64,000 nucleotides of DNA from Mycobacterium sp. AZCC_0083 (GCF_014202335.1 NZ_JACHGP010000008.1:124001-188000), one strand, 5' to 3'; positions 18,289-27,194 are shown, counted from the first letter of the stretch. The notes: a model not told the origin generated them from the letters alone. Translations and numbers: made by a program.

Positions 18289-18555
18289 CCAGTCCCTGTC
18301 GGCGTACGCGAGACAACGGTATGGCCCCCCATCGCCTGAGGAAAAGAGTAGCTCACCTGGCCCTGTCGTGTCTCATGACCAGGCAAGTTATTAGTATTTG
18401 GGCGTTGCCAAAATCCGTCCTCGATGCAAAGAACCCTATTGACCAGCAGGTTCACCCCCTTCGGCTGAGTCCGTTGCTGGGGCCGGTGCCGTCCGAACCC
18501 CCGGGGGTCGTCAAGATCGCCGTCGCTGCGGGCTTAGCAAAGGTACTGTGTTGGC

Positions 18556-19551
18556 GTGCTGCGTTATGACATCGTCGGCTGCGGCGAAGTGGCGGCGCAG
18601 TATCACGCCCCTATTCTCAATAGCCTTCGGGCCGAGGGACTCCTGACGATCCGGGCGTGTATCGACACGTCGCTCGAAAGAGCCGCACTGATGGCGAAGC
18701 GTTTGCACGCTACGCCCGCAGCCAGTATCACCGAAGCTGGGGTTTCGGGCGCTGACGCGGCGCTGATAGCCACACCGCCCGAGTTCCACGCGGAACTCGC
18801 CCTCCCTTATCTATTGGCCGGCCGCAGCGTTCTCATCGAGAAGCCATTCGCCCCGACACTCGCAGACGCTGAGAAGTTGCTCGCCGCTGCCCGCACGGGG
18901 AACGCTCACGTGCTCGTTGGGCACCAGCGCCGCCTCTATCCGGCGATCCAGGTGGCCCGAGAGGTCGTGCGCTCAGGCGTCCTAGGCAACATTCGCGCGG
19001 CCGAGGCGCGCGAAGGCGGTCGGTGGGAGTGGCCCGCCGCCTCTGCGTACGTGTTGAAGAGCTCGATAGGTGGTGTGCTCTACGACACGGGCGCGCACGT
19101 CCTGGACACGCTGCTGTTTCTGCTCGGCCTGGACGACCCTGAAGCGGCCCCGACGGTGGCTGTCGAGTCGGTCGCGCGCGATCGCGACGCCGAACCGTCA
19201 CATGACTTCCGCGCTCGCTTCCGGCTGTGCCTAGGGGGAAATGAGCTTTCCGTCGACTTCCGCGTGAGTCGCACACAGGCTCTCCCTCGGAGCGTCGTGC
19301 TGCACGGTGAGCGTGCATCGCTCGTTGTCGGCGGCGCTTTTGGCCAGCAGCCGACGGTCGTCGCAGGCAAGAGCGTGATGCGGCTCGACCTCCCGATTGA
19401 CGTCCCCCGGCCCGCCGACGCAGCCGGGTGCTTCCGCTTGGAGCACGAAGCTCTGGCGAATCCCGCTCGTTATGCAGACGTCGGTGCTCTGCTTGAGGGC
19501 TCGCGGTTCGTCACGCTCACTCACCTGCTAGATACCCTGGCCGGCGCGTGA
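18556..19551 (+). CDS. Gfo/Idh/MocA-family oxidoreductase
   Basis: NAD(P)-dependent sugar dehydrogenase type, 331 residues from a GTG. The Rossmann dinucleotide site is IVGCGEVAAQYHAP at the N-terminus, and the family's EKP motif with catalytic Lys is in SVLIEKPFAPT near residue 95. GGVLYDTGAHVLDTLLFLLG near residue 175 is the substrate-side motif. In polysaccharide loci these enzymes make or modify unusual nucleotide sugars. It is coupled to the epimerase-like gene that follows (GTGATG junction), so the two probably act in sequence. Confidence 0.9.
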   Translation: MLRYDIVGCGEVAAQYHAPILNSLRAEGLLTIRACIDTSLERAALMAKRLHATPAASITEAGVSGADAALIATPPEFHAELALPYLLAGRSVLIEKPFAPTLADAEKLLAAARTGNAHVLVGHQRRLYPAIQVAREVVRSGVLGNIRAAEAREGGRWEWPAASAYVLKSSIGGVLYDTGAHVLDTLLFLLGLDDPEAAPTVAVESVARDRDAEPSHDFRARFRLCLGGNELSVDFRVSRTQALPRSVVLHGERASLVVGGAFGQQPTVVAGKSVMRLDLPIDVPRPADAAGCFRLEHEALANPARYADVGALLEGSRFVTLTHLLDTLAGA

Positions 19552-20717
19552 TGTCGCCCATGTCATCGTCAACGGTCGTGCTCTTCGGGGCGACGAGCTA
19601 CCTCGGGCAGTACGTGCTCGATGATCTGCTCGAACGTGGTTATCGAGTTCTTGCCGTGACGCGCAACCCAGCGGTGAGCGAGATCCTGCTTTACCCGTGG
19701 AAGGACCGGATTACGGTCATTGCGCCGGATCAGCTCGGTGCCGCCGGCGAAGCGGCAGCTGTCCTGAATCTCGCCTATATAAAGGTAGAGAAGCCCCATC
19801 GACTCATCCAGCAGAACGCGCTGCTCATGCAGCGCGTCCATGATGCGGCGGTGCGGCTCGGCGCTGCACGTCTGGTCCACGTGAGCACGCAGGCGGTGTT
19901 CGGCTACAAGTTCGAGGAGCCGCCGCGCCCGATGCGAGCAGTCCGCCGCGCTGGCGACGCCTACGTGGAATCCAAGGTGCATGCCGAGCTGTTGCTCGAG
20001 AAACTGCAGTCGGGCGCGCGACATCGGCTCGACATCGTCAGGCTCGGGAACATCGTCGGCGAAGGGTCACCCGGCTGGACGGCCAACCTCGCGCAGCGGC
20101 TCATCGACGGTCGTCCAGTCGGCATCGACGGTCGAGACGGGTATTCCAACGCCGCATTCGCGCCGAACATCGCATCCTATCTCGGCCACTTGGTGGACAC
20201 GCCTACGTCATCGAGAGGGGAATTCGGCCAATACCATCACTTCGCTGACCTCAGCGCGCTGCGCTGGTCGGCTATCGTCGCACGATATGCCGACGCGGTG
20301 GGGGTAGCACCGGTACTGGCGGCGCCGATCGCGCCACCCGCACGCGCGACACTCCGCCCGGCACTCGCCCGAACGCTTGGGATGGTCTACAAGGGGCCGA
20401 TCGGGCGCGTAACGAGGCGTTCGCTCGCGCGAGTCTCCGCGATCGACGCCGCGATCGACGCCGCGATATTCGAAACCAAGACGGCGCTCGGCGCGGGCCT
20501 CGCGGTAGACCCGTTCGAGGTGCCGCAGGACCGCGACCTGCTCGCCATTCTGTCGAGCGAGCACGAGTTCCGCCCTCACGTGGTTTCGGACTGGACGCGA
20601 CCGGTCGCGAATGATGAGGCGCTCGACCGAATGGCACGGTGGATTGTCGAGGCGGGGTTCGCGATACCGTCCGTTAGTCCGCACTCCGCCCAGCCAGGGC
20701 GCGCAGCCGCGCCCTGA
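19551..20717 (+). CDS. NAD-dependent epimerase/dehydratase-family protein
   Basis: Extended SDR fold of 388 residues. The glycine-rich motif VVLFGATSYLGQYVL is at the N-terminus, VHVSTQAVFGY supplies the conserved Ser, and YVESKVHAE gives the Y-x3-K catalytic pair near residue 140. The start overlaps the preceding stop (ATG at 19551; GTG at 19548 is also possible, and ATG at 19560). It is probably an epimerase, dehydratase or reductase of a nucleotide sugar used for the repeat unit. Its last 44 bases overlap the convergent glycosyltransferase at 20674. AIDAAIDAAI near residue 300 is encoded by a short tandem repeat. Confidence 0.88.
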   Translation: MSPMSSSTVVLFGATSYLGQYVLDDLLERGYRVLAVTRNPAVSEILLYPWKDRITVIAPDQLGAAGEAAAVLNLAYIKVEKPHRLIQQNALLMQRVHDAAVRLGAARLVHVSTQAVFGYKFEEPPRPMRAVRRAGDAYVESKVHAELLLEKLQSGARHRLDIVRLGNIVGEGSPGWTANLAQRLIDGRPVGIDGRDGYSNAAFAPNIASYLGHLVDTPTSSRGEFGQYHHFADLSALRWSAIVARYADAVGVAPVLAAPIAPPARATLRPALARTLGMVYKGPIGRVTRRSLARVSAIDAAIDAAIFETKTALGAGLAVDPFEVPQDRDLLAILSSEHEFRPHVVSDWTRPVANDEALDRMARWIVEAGFAIPSVSPHSAQPGRAAAP

Positions 20718-21600
20718 GCTCCTCGGGGAGCCGGTCATACGCTTCGTAAACTGGGGCCGCCAGTCTCGTGTACGTGAGTTCGCGGCGCGCGCGCCGAACA
20801 GCTGCGACAACTCGAGCGTCTCCGCGTGGCCCGACGTATGTGTCCAACCAGACGAGAAAGGTACCGCGCAGGCGCCGGCGATCGGCCCGGGACGTTCGCC
20901 CAATGCAGGAGGTGTCGTGCTGCCGGTAGCGGTACGTGGCGCGGGAAGAGATGTAGATGGGATACCGCAAGAAGATCTTCGCCAGGAAAGCCTGATCCTC
21001 GTAGAGTCCGCGGAAGGGCTCTACGAATCCGCCGGCCGCGTCGAAGGCGCTGCGCCGGACGAGCCCAGTGACACCGGCGCCTGCGCCGGAACCCAGCGGA
21101 TACAGCGCCAATGCGGCCTCGGGCGGATCGAGGCGGCGCTCGGCCAACCCGCCAGTCAGCATGACGCGGTCCGCTTTGGTTGATGCCGGATCCCAGCTGT
21201 ACCAATATTCGATGGCGCCCACGACCATAGCCACGTCCGGCATGTTCTCCAGCAGGTCGACTTGTTCTGCCAGCTTGTCCGGCATCCACACGTCGTCCGC
21301 GTCGAGAAAGGCGATGTAGGGCGCGGTGGCGTGGGCAACGCCGAGGTTGCGCGACGCGCTCATTCCGCGGTTGGCGTGTCCAGGATGGTCGACGAACCGG
21401 ATCCTGTCGTCCTGGCCCGTGAGATCGCGAGCGATCAGTGTGCTTCGGTCGGTGGAGCCGTCGTCAACGAGGATCAGCTCCCAGTCCGCCAGCCGCTGGT
21501 CAACAACACTCTGCACTGCCTCTTCGAGGTAGCGCTCCTCATTGAGGAAGATCAGCACGACCGAGACGAGCGGCTTTGAACCAGTTTGCCGATGCGACAT
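20674..21600 (-). CDS. Glycosyltransferase family 2
   Basis: 308 residues, GT-A fold: VSVVLIFLNEERYLEEAV, ILVDDGSTDRST, and the DxD motif in YIAFLDADDVWMPDKL near residue 96. The acceptor helix is LYEDQAFLAKIFL near residue 220, and YRQHDTSCIGR follows. It begins eight bases after the tyrosine autokinase stop, so it is the distal gene of that minus-strand operon. It overlaps the convergent epimerase gene by 44 bases. It probably adds a side-chain sugar. Confidence 0.92.
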   Translation of the reverse strand: MSHRQTGSKPLVSVVLIFLNEERYLEEAVQSVVDQRLADWELILVDDGSTDRSTLIARDLTGQDDRIRFVDHPGHANRGMSASRNLGVAHATAPYIAFLDADDVWMPDKLAEQVDLLENMPDVAMVVGAIEYWYSWDPASTKADRVMLTGGLAERRLDPPEAALALYPLGSGAGAGVTGLVRRSAFDAAGGFVEPFRGLYEDQAFLAKIFLRYPIYISSRATYRYRQHDTSCIGRTSRADRRRLRGTFLVWLDTYVGPRGDARVVAAVRRARRELTYTRLAAPVYEAYDRLPEELRARLRALAGRSAD

Positions 21601-21608
21601 CCCGGGCC

Positions 21609-23069
21609 CTAGGTACCTCGGACTGAAGAGGGGATTGCGGGCTGAGCATGGCGTTGGCCCTGCTTCCTGCGGCGCCGCGATCGGGATTTTTCAGCGCGCG
21701 AAGAGGTCGCAGGCGAACTGTCCGCATCGCCGTAGTAGCTGTAGTTGTAAGACCCTTTTCCGTGCGCGGGTGTCATCGTGAATACGGCGCCGAGGATTGG
21801 GGCCCCGACATTTCTGAGGTTTCCAATGGCGTGTGCGAGCTGGTCGCGTTTGGTCCCGGCGAATCGAGCAATGACCAACACGCCGTCGGAAGCCGCCGCC
21901 AGGATCGCGGCATCCGTGACAGCCAGCAGCGGAGACGAATCCACGATGACGTAGTCGAAGCGCGCACGCATTTCGCTCATGACTTTCTTGGCTACCAACG
22001 ACCCGAGTAGCTCGCTCGGGTTCGGCGGGACAGCTCCCGAGGTCAGGACGGTCAGCCCCGGGAAACGTGACTTCTGCAGCACGTCCTCAAGCGAGACCCG
22101 GCCGGCCAGCACTGTGCTCAATCCGACCTTCCCGACCAAGTCGAGGCGCTTGTCCAACTTGGGGCGTCGCATATCGCCATCGACCAGCACGACGTTGTGC
22201 TCGGCTTCGGCCAATGCCAACGCTAGGTTTATTGCTGTAGTGGTCTTGCCCTCGTTTGGAAGCGAACTAGTGACTACGAGCACGCGCGGCGGGTTATCGA
22301 CCTCGAGGAATTGCAAGTTGGTCCGGAGCTCGCGAAACCCTTCGGCTATCGGTGAGTGATCGCTCGCGAAAGATATCGCTGTCTCATTCCGGCAGTCCTT
22401 GTCGAACGGTATGTTGCCCACGAGTCCGACATCCGCAATCTCTTCAAGAATTTGTCGGTTCTTGATGGTGTTGTCAAATCGATCGCGCAGAACCGCAAGC
22501 CCAATTCCGAGCAGCACGCCCAGTGCGGCCCCGATGGCAATGTTGCGAGTCGGCTTCGGAATTACCGGATCGGTGGGAATGGACGCGTGTTGCTCGACGA
22601 CAACGCGAGCATCGGGCTTGGCGCCTACCTCCGGAGTCTCCAATTCGCCCACCATGACGACGAACTCGTCGGACAATGCGTCGGCAATGTCGCGTGCCCG
22701 GACGGCTGACTCGTCAAGGACCGTTACGTCGATCAAGACCGTATCGGGTGGCGCGCTAGCCTTGACCTTGGCCTGTAGCGTGGCTGGGGTCATATCCAGG
22801 TCGAGTTTGTCGATGGTGCGCCGAGCCAGGGTCTCTCCCATGATGAGCTTGGTGTATGAGATAACGCGCTGCTGGGAAAATAGCGTGCCCTGGTACATCT
22901 CGTTTGCGGAAGCGCTGGAATTCGTCGACACGAAGAGCCTTGTCGATGCCTGGTAGAGCGGCGTCGTCAGCAACGTGAACGCAACGGATCCCAGAACGGC
23001 GATGACGATGGTGACGCAGATGATGAGCCACCGAGAACGCAACAGTTGCACGAAGTCCTGAATATTCAA
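21609..23069 (-). CDS. Wzc-like polysaccharide co-polymerase and tyrosine autokinase
   Basis: Fuses a Wzz chain-length domain with a BY-kinase in 486 residues from a TTG start with GAAGGG six bases upstream. Two membrane helices (about 15-35 and 178-198) flank the extracytoplasmic Wzz domain. The cytoplasmic kinase has Walker A SSLPNEGKTTTAINLA, Walker A' VVLVDGDMRRP and Walker B DYVIVDSSP. The tail carries a tyrosine cluster, SYNYSYYG, for autophosphorylation, followed by a basic end. It controls polymer length and export, and the phosphatase at 11905 is the likely counterpart. Confidence 0.96.
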   Translation of the reverse strand: MNIQDFVQLLRSRWLIICVTIVIAVLGSVAFTLLTTPLYQASTRLFVSTNSSASANEMYQGTLFSQQRVISYTKLIMGETLARRTIDKLDLDMTPATLQAKVKASAPPDTVLIDVTVLDESAVRARDIADALSDEFVVMVGELETPEVGAKPDARVVVEQHASIPTDPVIPKPTRNIAIGAALGVLLGIGLAVLRDRFDNTIKNRQILEEIADVGLVGNIPFDKDCRNETAISFASDHSPIAEGFRELRTNLQFLEVDNPPRVLVVTSSLPNEGKTTTAINLALALAEAEHNVVLVDGDMRRPKLDKRLDLVGKVGLSTVLAGRVSLEDVLQKSRFPGLTVLTSGAVPPNPSELLGSLVAKKVMSEMRARFDYVIVDSSPLLAVTDAAILAAASDGVLVIARFAGTKRDQLAHAIGNLRNVGAPILGAVFTMTPAHGKGSYNYSYYGDADSSPATSSRAEKSRSRRRRKQGQRHAQPAIPSSVRGT

Positions 23070-23156
23070 TGCTGGCCCTTCATCGCTGATTGTCTTGACT
23101 CGTGCGCTTCGTCTGGCGACGTGGCGATCTGCCGAAGCATACAGTTCGTAATTACG

Positions 23157-23207
23157 TCACAGGCCCCAAACGGCAAGAGCCGCAGCAAACGTAATCAGCC
23201 TTCGCAT
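23157..23207 (-). CDS. Possible 16-residue leader peptide
   Basis: A perfect AGGAGG ribosome site is followed six bases later by ATG and a 17-codon frame encoding MRRLITFAAALAVWGL. This is a basic start plus a hydrophobic stretch. It sits in the 167-base gap between the DUF4012 gene and the autokinase, in frame with the latter but closed by a TGA 87 bases before its TTG start. The ribosome site is the strongest in the area. It may be a membrane microprotein or a translational leader; chance cannot be excluded. Confidence 0.4.
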   Translation of the reverse strand: MRRLITFAAALAVWGL

Positions 23208-23236
23208 GCCCTGCCTCCTGACTGTGTCCTACGGCC

Positions 23237-25099
23237 TCATCCGGAGCATTCGGGCACCGACACAATCGGAGTGACATCGTCCAGCAACGGCTGAATCGGA
23301 ACGCGAGCTGCACCAGGAGACGTCGGCTCGGTGAGTAGGTACCGCAGCTCGAGGGTGCGCCCGCGCGGTATGGGCACCTGCACTTCGTAGATCGGGTGAC
23401 CGCGTTCAGTGCCGGCGAAGAACGGCGCTCGCACGCCATTGATGATCAGGCTCGTCAGTTTCGCATTCTTCGTCGCGATGAGAGAAACCGAGGACACACT
23501 GGCGCCATTCGGCACTTGGACCGGAAGCCCAGGAAGGAGCCCCTGCGAACTGGCCACGTAATCTGGCAACGGCGTATCAGGAGCAGTATTCGTCAACCGA
23601 ATGGTGACGGTCGACTTCCTCGTTTCGCCGTCGCAAGGATCGGCCGAGTACTCGATATGTCGCTTCAGATAGTAATCGAGCTTGTTTCCGCCGAGGTTGT
23701 TGATCACCACCGCGGCATATGGCCCTGGATCTTCCGGAACGACGTGTCCGAGTGGTGTCTCCTCGAGAAGCTGCTGTTCGGCCGGCGATGAACTCCACAC
23801 CGCGATGCGGCCTTCGCTGGCTGCCTTGCCCAGGGCTTCGAGCAGCTGGCGCGGCGACTGCACCCGTCCGGTAATTTTCTTCACGACTTCGTTGGCGACG
23901 TCCTGGAGATACTGCTTGCGCGCGGTTTGGTCGGCGGGAAAACGGCTGTAGACGGTCGACTCCGTCAACTCGACGACGTTGTCCTTCGTCACCATCTCAC
24001 CGTCTGGCATGGTTACGGGTCCAACCGCACCGAGGACATAACTCAGAGCGACCGGGTCGATCGCGATGACTCCGTCGACGTTCGCTCCCGATTGCTGCGC
24101 CCACAAGGACTTCCAGATTTCGGCCGTGTACGGAAAATGGGAACTTAGATTGCTATTCCGGAAATCGGTTGTGGGATTGGTGAATCCGTATTGAGAAGCA
24201 TATTCCGGGCCGAGATCGATGGGGGCAAATACCTTGTTGAGTTCGGTGTTTGGTCCCAATGCCTCGACGCTGGGAGTGCCGTTGTCGAATCGAAGAATTC
24301 CAAATCCGCCTAGTAGTCCACCGGTGCCGCGGGCTTCAGCATTGGTTTGGAACCCCATGAAGTAGGTGCGGGGGCCGTCCGCGCCCATCATCGACGGGGC
24401 AATGCGTGCGGCCAGAGCCACGTTCTCGAGTAGTCCCGTTATGTCAGAAGTTTGGGCCTGAAGATCCGTGCGAGCGTTGCGGATGGTGGAGGAATAGTTC
24501 GGATCCGAAATCGTGCTGGCCTGAGCGTTGAGCTTGGTGGCAGCCGTCGATATCTCGCTGAGCTCGGGTGCAGCGTCTCGGAGCAGTTGCACATCCACAT
24601 GGCCGCCGCCTTTGAGCAACCGGTCCGGGGAGATCGCTTCTCCGACTTGGACGGCCGGCTGCAAGACGTCGGCTACCAGACCCAGTACGACATCGGATAT
24701 CTGTTGACCGGTCTCGAAGGGGCCGCCCAGCCACGGCACGACCGACGCGATGTTCCATGGCACTGAATGTGTCGCGTCCCGTGCTGTCTGGGCATGGGTA
24801 TGCGCTTCGTCGACCCATTTCGCGGCGTCCTCGGTATTCCCCTTGAGGAGCGCTTCCTTCGCCATCTGGGCGTTGTTGCGCGCATCTTCGAGGTTCGACT
24901 TGGCTTGAAAGGCTTGAAAGGTCAGCCAACATCCGAACGCAATGACCACCAATAACAGGCCCAAAAGGGTAGCCCCACGCCAACTTCGAGGCCAGAGTCG
25001 CCGTCTTCTCTTCGCAGGATCGTCGCCGTCCGTTTGCGGAGGGCGGTCGTCTTCACTGTCCGATTGACGTCCAAACGGATGTCGTGAGAAAGTTCGCAC
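23237..25099 (-). CDS. DUF4012 membrane-anchored protein
   Basis: 620 residues from a GTG start. The N-terminus is acidic, then basic, followed by one membrane helix (about residues 43-62, LLGLLLVVIAFGCWL). A coiled-coil-prone stretch follows (about 65-110), then a large extracytoplasmic domain with the DUF4012 signature TYFMGFQTNAEARGTGGLLGGFGIL near residue 245. Members commonly sit beside Wzc-type genes in actinobacterial and Gram-positive polysaccharide loci. Their reaction is not established, but a LytR-like or assembly role is often suspected. It precedes the autokinase on the same strand. Confidence 0.88.
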   Translation of the reverse strand: MRTFSRHPFGRQSDSEDDRPPQTDGDDPAKRRRRLWPRSWRGATLLGLLLVVIAFGCWLTFQAFQAKSNLEDARNNAQMAKEALLKGNTEDAAKWVDEAHTHAQTARDATHSVPWNIASVVPWLGGPFETGQQISDVVLGLVADVLQPAVQVGEAISPDRLLKGGGHVDVQLLRDAAPELSEISTAATKLNAQASTISDPNYSSTIRNARTDLQAQTSDITGLLENVALAARIAPSMMGADGPRTYFMGFQTNAEARGTGGLLGGFGILRFDNGTPSVEALGPNTELNKVFAPIDLGPEYASQYGFTNPTTDFRNSNLSSHFPYTAEIWKSLWAQQSGANVDGVIAIDPVALSYVLGAVGPVTMPDGEMVTKDNVVELTESTVYSRFPADQTARKQYLQDVANEVVKKITGRVQSPRQLLEALGKAASEGRIAVWSSSPAEQQLLEETPLGHVVPEDPGPYAAVVINNLGGNKLDYYLKRHIEYSADPCDGETRKSTVTIRLTNTAPDTPLPDYVASSQGLLPGLPVQVPNGASVSSVSLIATKNAKLTSLIINGVRAPFFAGTERGHPIYEVQVPIPRGRTLELRYLLTEPTSPGAARVPIQPLLDDVTPIVSVPECSG

Positions 25100-25222
25100 T
25101 CAGGCCCCTATCCAAGACTCGACTGAGGTCGGAGCTTCGAGAGTCGAGCAACACAGGAGTTACCTCAGAACGACGCGTTGACGGCCCGATACCCAACGAT
25201 TACGGGATAACGTGCGACGAGG

Positions 25223-25642
25223 CTAGCAACCTTGGCCGATTGATGCCGAAACCGTGCCGTAGGGCCCGACTCTCGCACTAACGCCCGCAACGCATACTTC
25301 GAAGTTGAGTCCTTGGAACCAACCGAAGAATGGCTGAATGAAGCTAGGAAGGAGAGTGAGTGGCTGGAAACTAAGGAACGTAGTACGAAGTGGCGGGTTC
25401 GGATTTTGAGGACCGATCAGGAACGAGCTCGTCGATGGCGTGGCGGGCCCGGGATCCGGGTTGTTACTGAACAGCCACCAGAAGTCCACCTGTGGCAAGT
25501 TGTCCAGCACTTGCGTCATCGGCGCGGCGGGCGGTGCCACAGCAGGCGCCGCTTCAGCGGTCGGCAGTGTCACTAGCGCGGTTGCGGCAGCGATGGCGCA
25601 CGCCGCAGATCCGATTTGAAGCTTCTTAGCAAAGTTGGTCAT
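25223..25642 (-). CDS. Small secreted hypothetical protein
   Basis: 139 residues. A clear Sec signal peptide (KK, hydrophobic core, AEA cleavage near residue 31) is followed by a Pro-rich segment and a C-terminal motif CVAGVSARVGPYGTVSASIGQGC with two cysteines likely to form a disulfide. The ATG at 25642 has GGGGGAT just upstream. Similar short secreted proteins are common in mycobacteria; the function is unknown. It is first in the minus-strand run leading to DUF4012, the autokinase and the GT2, so it may be part of the export machinery. Confidence 0.8.
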   Translation of the reverse strand: MTNFAKKLQIGSAACAIAAATALVTLPTAEAAPAVAPPAAPMTQVLDNLPQVDFWWLFSNNPDPGPATPSTSSFLIGPQNPNPPLRTTFLSFQPLTLLPSFIQPFFGWFQGLNFEVCVAGVSARVGPYGTVSASIGQGC

Positions 25643-25839
25643 GATCCCCCAGCCCTTCTTTCGCTTGAGCTTGTGCTAGCTTCGCAGACTTCGATATACC
25701 CTGTCAACCATTTGGTTCTCCCAATTTATACAGTTTCAGCAAAGTGTCGTCGGCAGCTGACTTCTTTTAATATCGTCCGCGTCAGCGAATAAATAGTCAT
25801 TCGCGTCAGCAATCGACCGCCCCCGGCCCCGTAAGCGCG

Positions 25840-26060
25840 ATGTGCGCAGGTGGCAGGCGTCGGCAGCGCCGCCAGCGACGACCTGATCGAGGGGATCCTG
25901 GGCGGCAACATCCAATTTCCGCGGGGGACGGCAGGACGACCTGCACTTCGCGATCTGCAAATACGACGTTCGACGAATTGGTGCTCGCCGTTGCCTCGGC
26001 TCCCGCCGGCACCGTGATCCGATCAACCCGGCGGTGACCCGCACCTTCACCGAGGCCTGA
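25840..26060 (+). pseudogene. Decayed, internally deleted rplA copy (remnant B)
   Basis: Pieces match the intact rplA in order. GCGACGACCTGATCGAG (about 25872) matches 2318-2334. A stretch including GACCTGCACTTCG and ACGTTCGACGA matches about 2537-2578. The end, ACCCGCACCTTCACCGAGGCCTGA, matches 2710-2736. About 150 bases between the first two blocks are missing and the frame is broken several times. It ends 22 bases before the dipeptidase gene and closes the exopolysaccharide island opposite remnant A. Confidence 0.85.
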
Positions 26061-26082
26061 TTGCCCGGGGCTCAGTGTCCAC

Positions 26083-26769
26083 GTGCTGCACACTGATCTC
26101 GTGAGGGCCTGCAGGAAGTGGACGTTCGCATGTCTCGGCGCAGTGTTGATGGTGGTGTTGACTCACGTGGCAACGGCTTCGGCGGCTCCTCCGCCCGTCT
26201 CACCGCAGGCGCATGCCGCGGGTCTGGTCGATGTTTTGAGCGTGGTACCGAGCGCCTTCATCGACATGCGCTACGCCACGGCGAACAACTTCACCGGCCA
26301 GCAGCTGTATCCGGCCGACGCCCGATGTCTGGTTCACCAGGACCTCGCGCAGGGACTCGCCGTGGCAGCAGAGGTCCTCGGCAAGAGCGGTGAGGTGCTG
26401 GCCTTCTGGGACTGTTACCGCCCGCACGACGTTCAGGTGCGGATGTTCGCGGCGGTGCCCAACCCGAACTGGGTAGCCCGTCCGAGTGAATACGCACGCA
26501 GTCACGAGTCCGGCCGTTCGGTCGACGTGACGCTGGCCGATGGGCACTACGGATGGCGCGTCGACATGGGCACCGACTTCGACGACTTCTCACCGCGCAG
26601 CCACGCGAACGCCACCGAGGGCGTCACCGCGGCGCAGCAGGCCAACCGCGAGCGACTCCGGGCGGCGATGGTTGCCGGCGGTCTGACCGTCTATTCCGGC
26701 GAGTGGTGGCACTTCGACGGCCCCGGCGCGGACGTGCCACGGCCCATTCTCGACGTGCCCGTAAATTGA
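26083..26769 (+). CDS. Secreted D-alanyl-D-alanine dipeptidase (VanX/DdpX family)
   Basis: Zinc peptidase that cleaves the D-Ala-D-Ala dipeptide in peptidoglycan turnover. The protein has 228 residues from GTG at 26083 (GTG at 26101 also possible). A signal peptide ends near ASA-APP (about residue 34). The M15D zinc motif S-H-x2-G-x2-V-D is present as SHESGRSVDVTL near residue 146, and the second His with catalytic Glu is in GEWWHFDGP near residue 206. The Arg of FWDCYRPHDVQVRM is also conserved. Being exported argues for a wall-recycling role rather than vancomycin resistance. It stands alone, directly after remnant B. Confidence 0.9.
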   Translation: MLHTDLVRACRKWTFACLGAVLMVVLTHVATASAAPPPVSPQAHAAGLVDVLSVVPSAFIDMRYATANNFTGQQLYPADARCLVHQDLAQGLAVAAEVLGKSGEVLAFWDCYRPHDVQVRMFAAVPNPNWVARPSEYARSHESGRSVDVTLADGHYGWRVDMGTDFDDFSPRSHANATEGVTAAQQANRERLRAAMVAGGLTVYSGEWWHFDGPGADVPRPILDVPVN

Positions 26770-27148
26770 TCTTTGCCACTCAATCGCACCATCTGAGCGA
26801 AACCAACTGACCTGACTGCGCTTTCGCTGCTCCGCACGTACAGCGCAGATGGGCTGATCACGGGCGTTTCGTGACTGGTAGCGAAAGTTGCTGTCCCGCA
26901 ATCATCCCGGGGTGCAGGCAACTAAATTGTAAATTCCATATGTCACTTTTGCTGCTCAGGGCGCGATTCTTCGGTCGGCGCGTTTGCCGCCGATGTCTTA
27001 GTGTTTGCTGCGAAGGGCATTCACCGAAGCGTGCTCGTGCATTCACGACGTACCGGCCACCGAGTAATTGAATGACTCCCGTGACCGCCGCCGTGAAGAC
27101 AGGCAATTCACAGGCGATATACAGCATTTGGAATTTCGAAGCCTAAGC
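26770..27148. other. Intergenic region before the DUF1800 gene
   Basis: About 380 bases without a plausible gene. It is more AT-rich than the flanking genes (for example around 26925-26945). TATACA at 27118-27123 resembles a -10 box, but no -35 partner stands at the right distance. Confidence 0.5.
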
Positions 27149-27162
27149 GCGCATCGATGCGC
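27149..27162. promoter_or_regulatory. 14-base perfect palindrome upstream of DUF1800 gene
   Basis: GCGCATCGATGCGC is an exact palindrome 32 bases before the likely start at 27195 and just after a TATACA box. Its place suits a repressor site, but a GC-rich palindrome of this size can arise by chance. Confidence 0.35.
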
Positions 27163-27194
27163 CGATGGCAAACGTGTCGTTGTTGGGAGGCGGG

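Noticed and set aside
25643..25760. TTGACA box on the minus strand upstream of the secreted protein gene at 25223
   Set aside because: No acceptable -10 hexamer stands 16-19 bases downstream, so a promoter call is not supported.
25785..25804. GCGAAT/ATTCGC inverted repeat near remnant B
   Set aside because: Only six-base arms in an AT-rich gap; too short to call an operator or attachment site.
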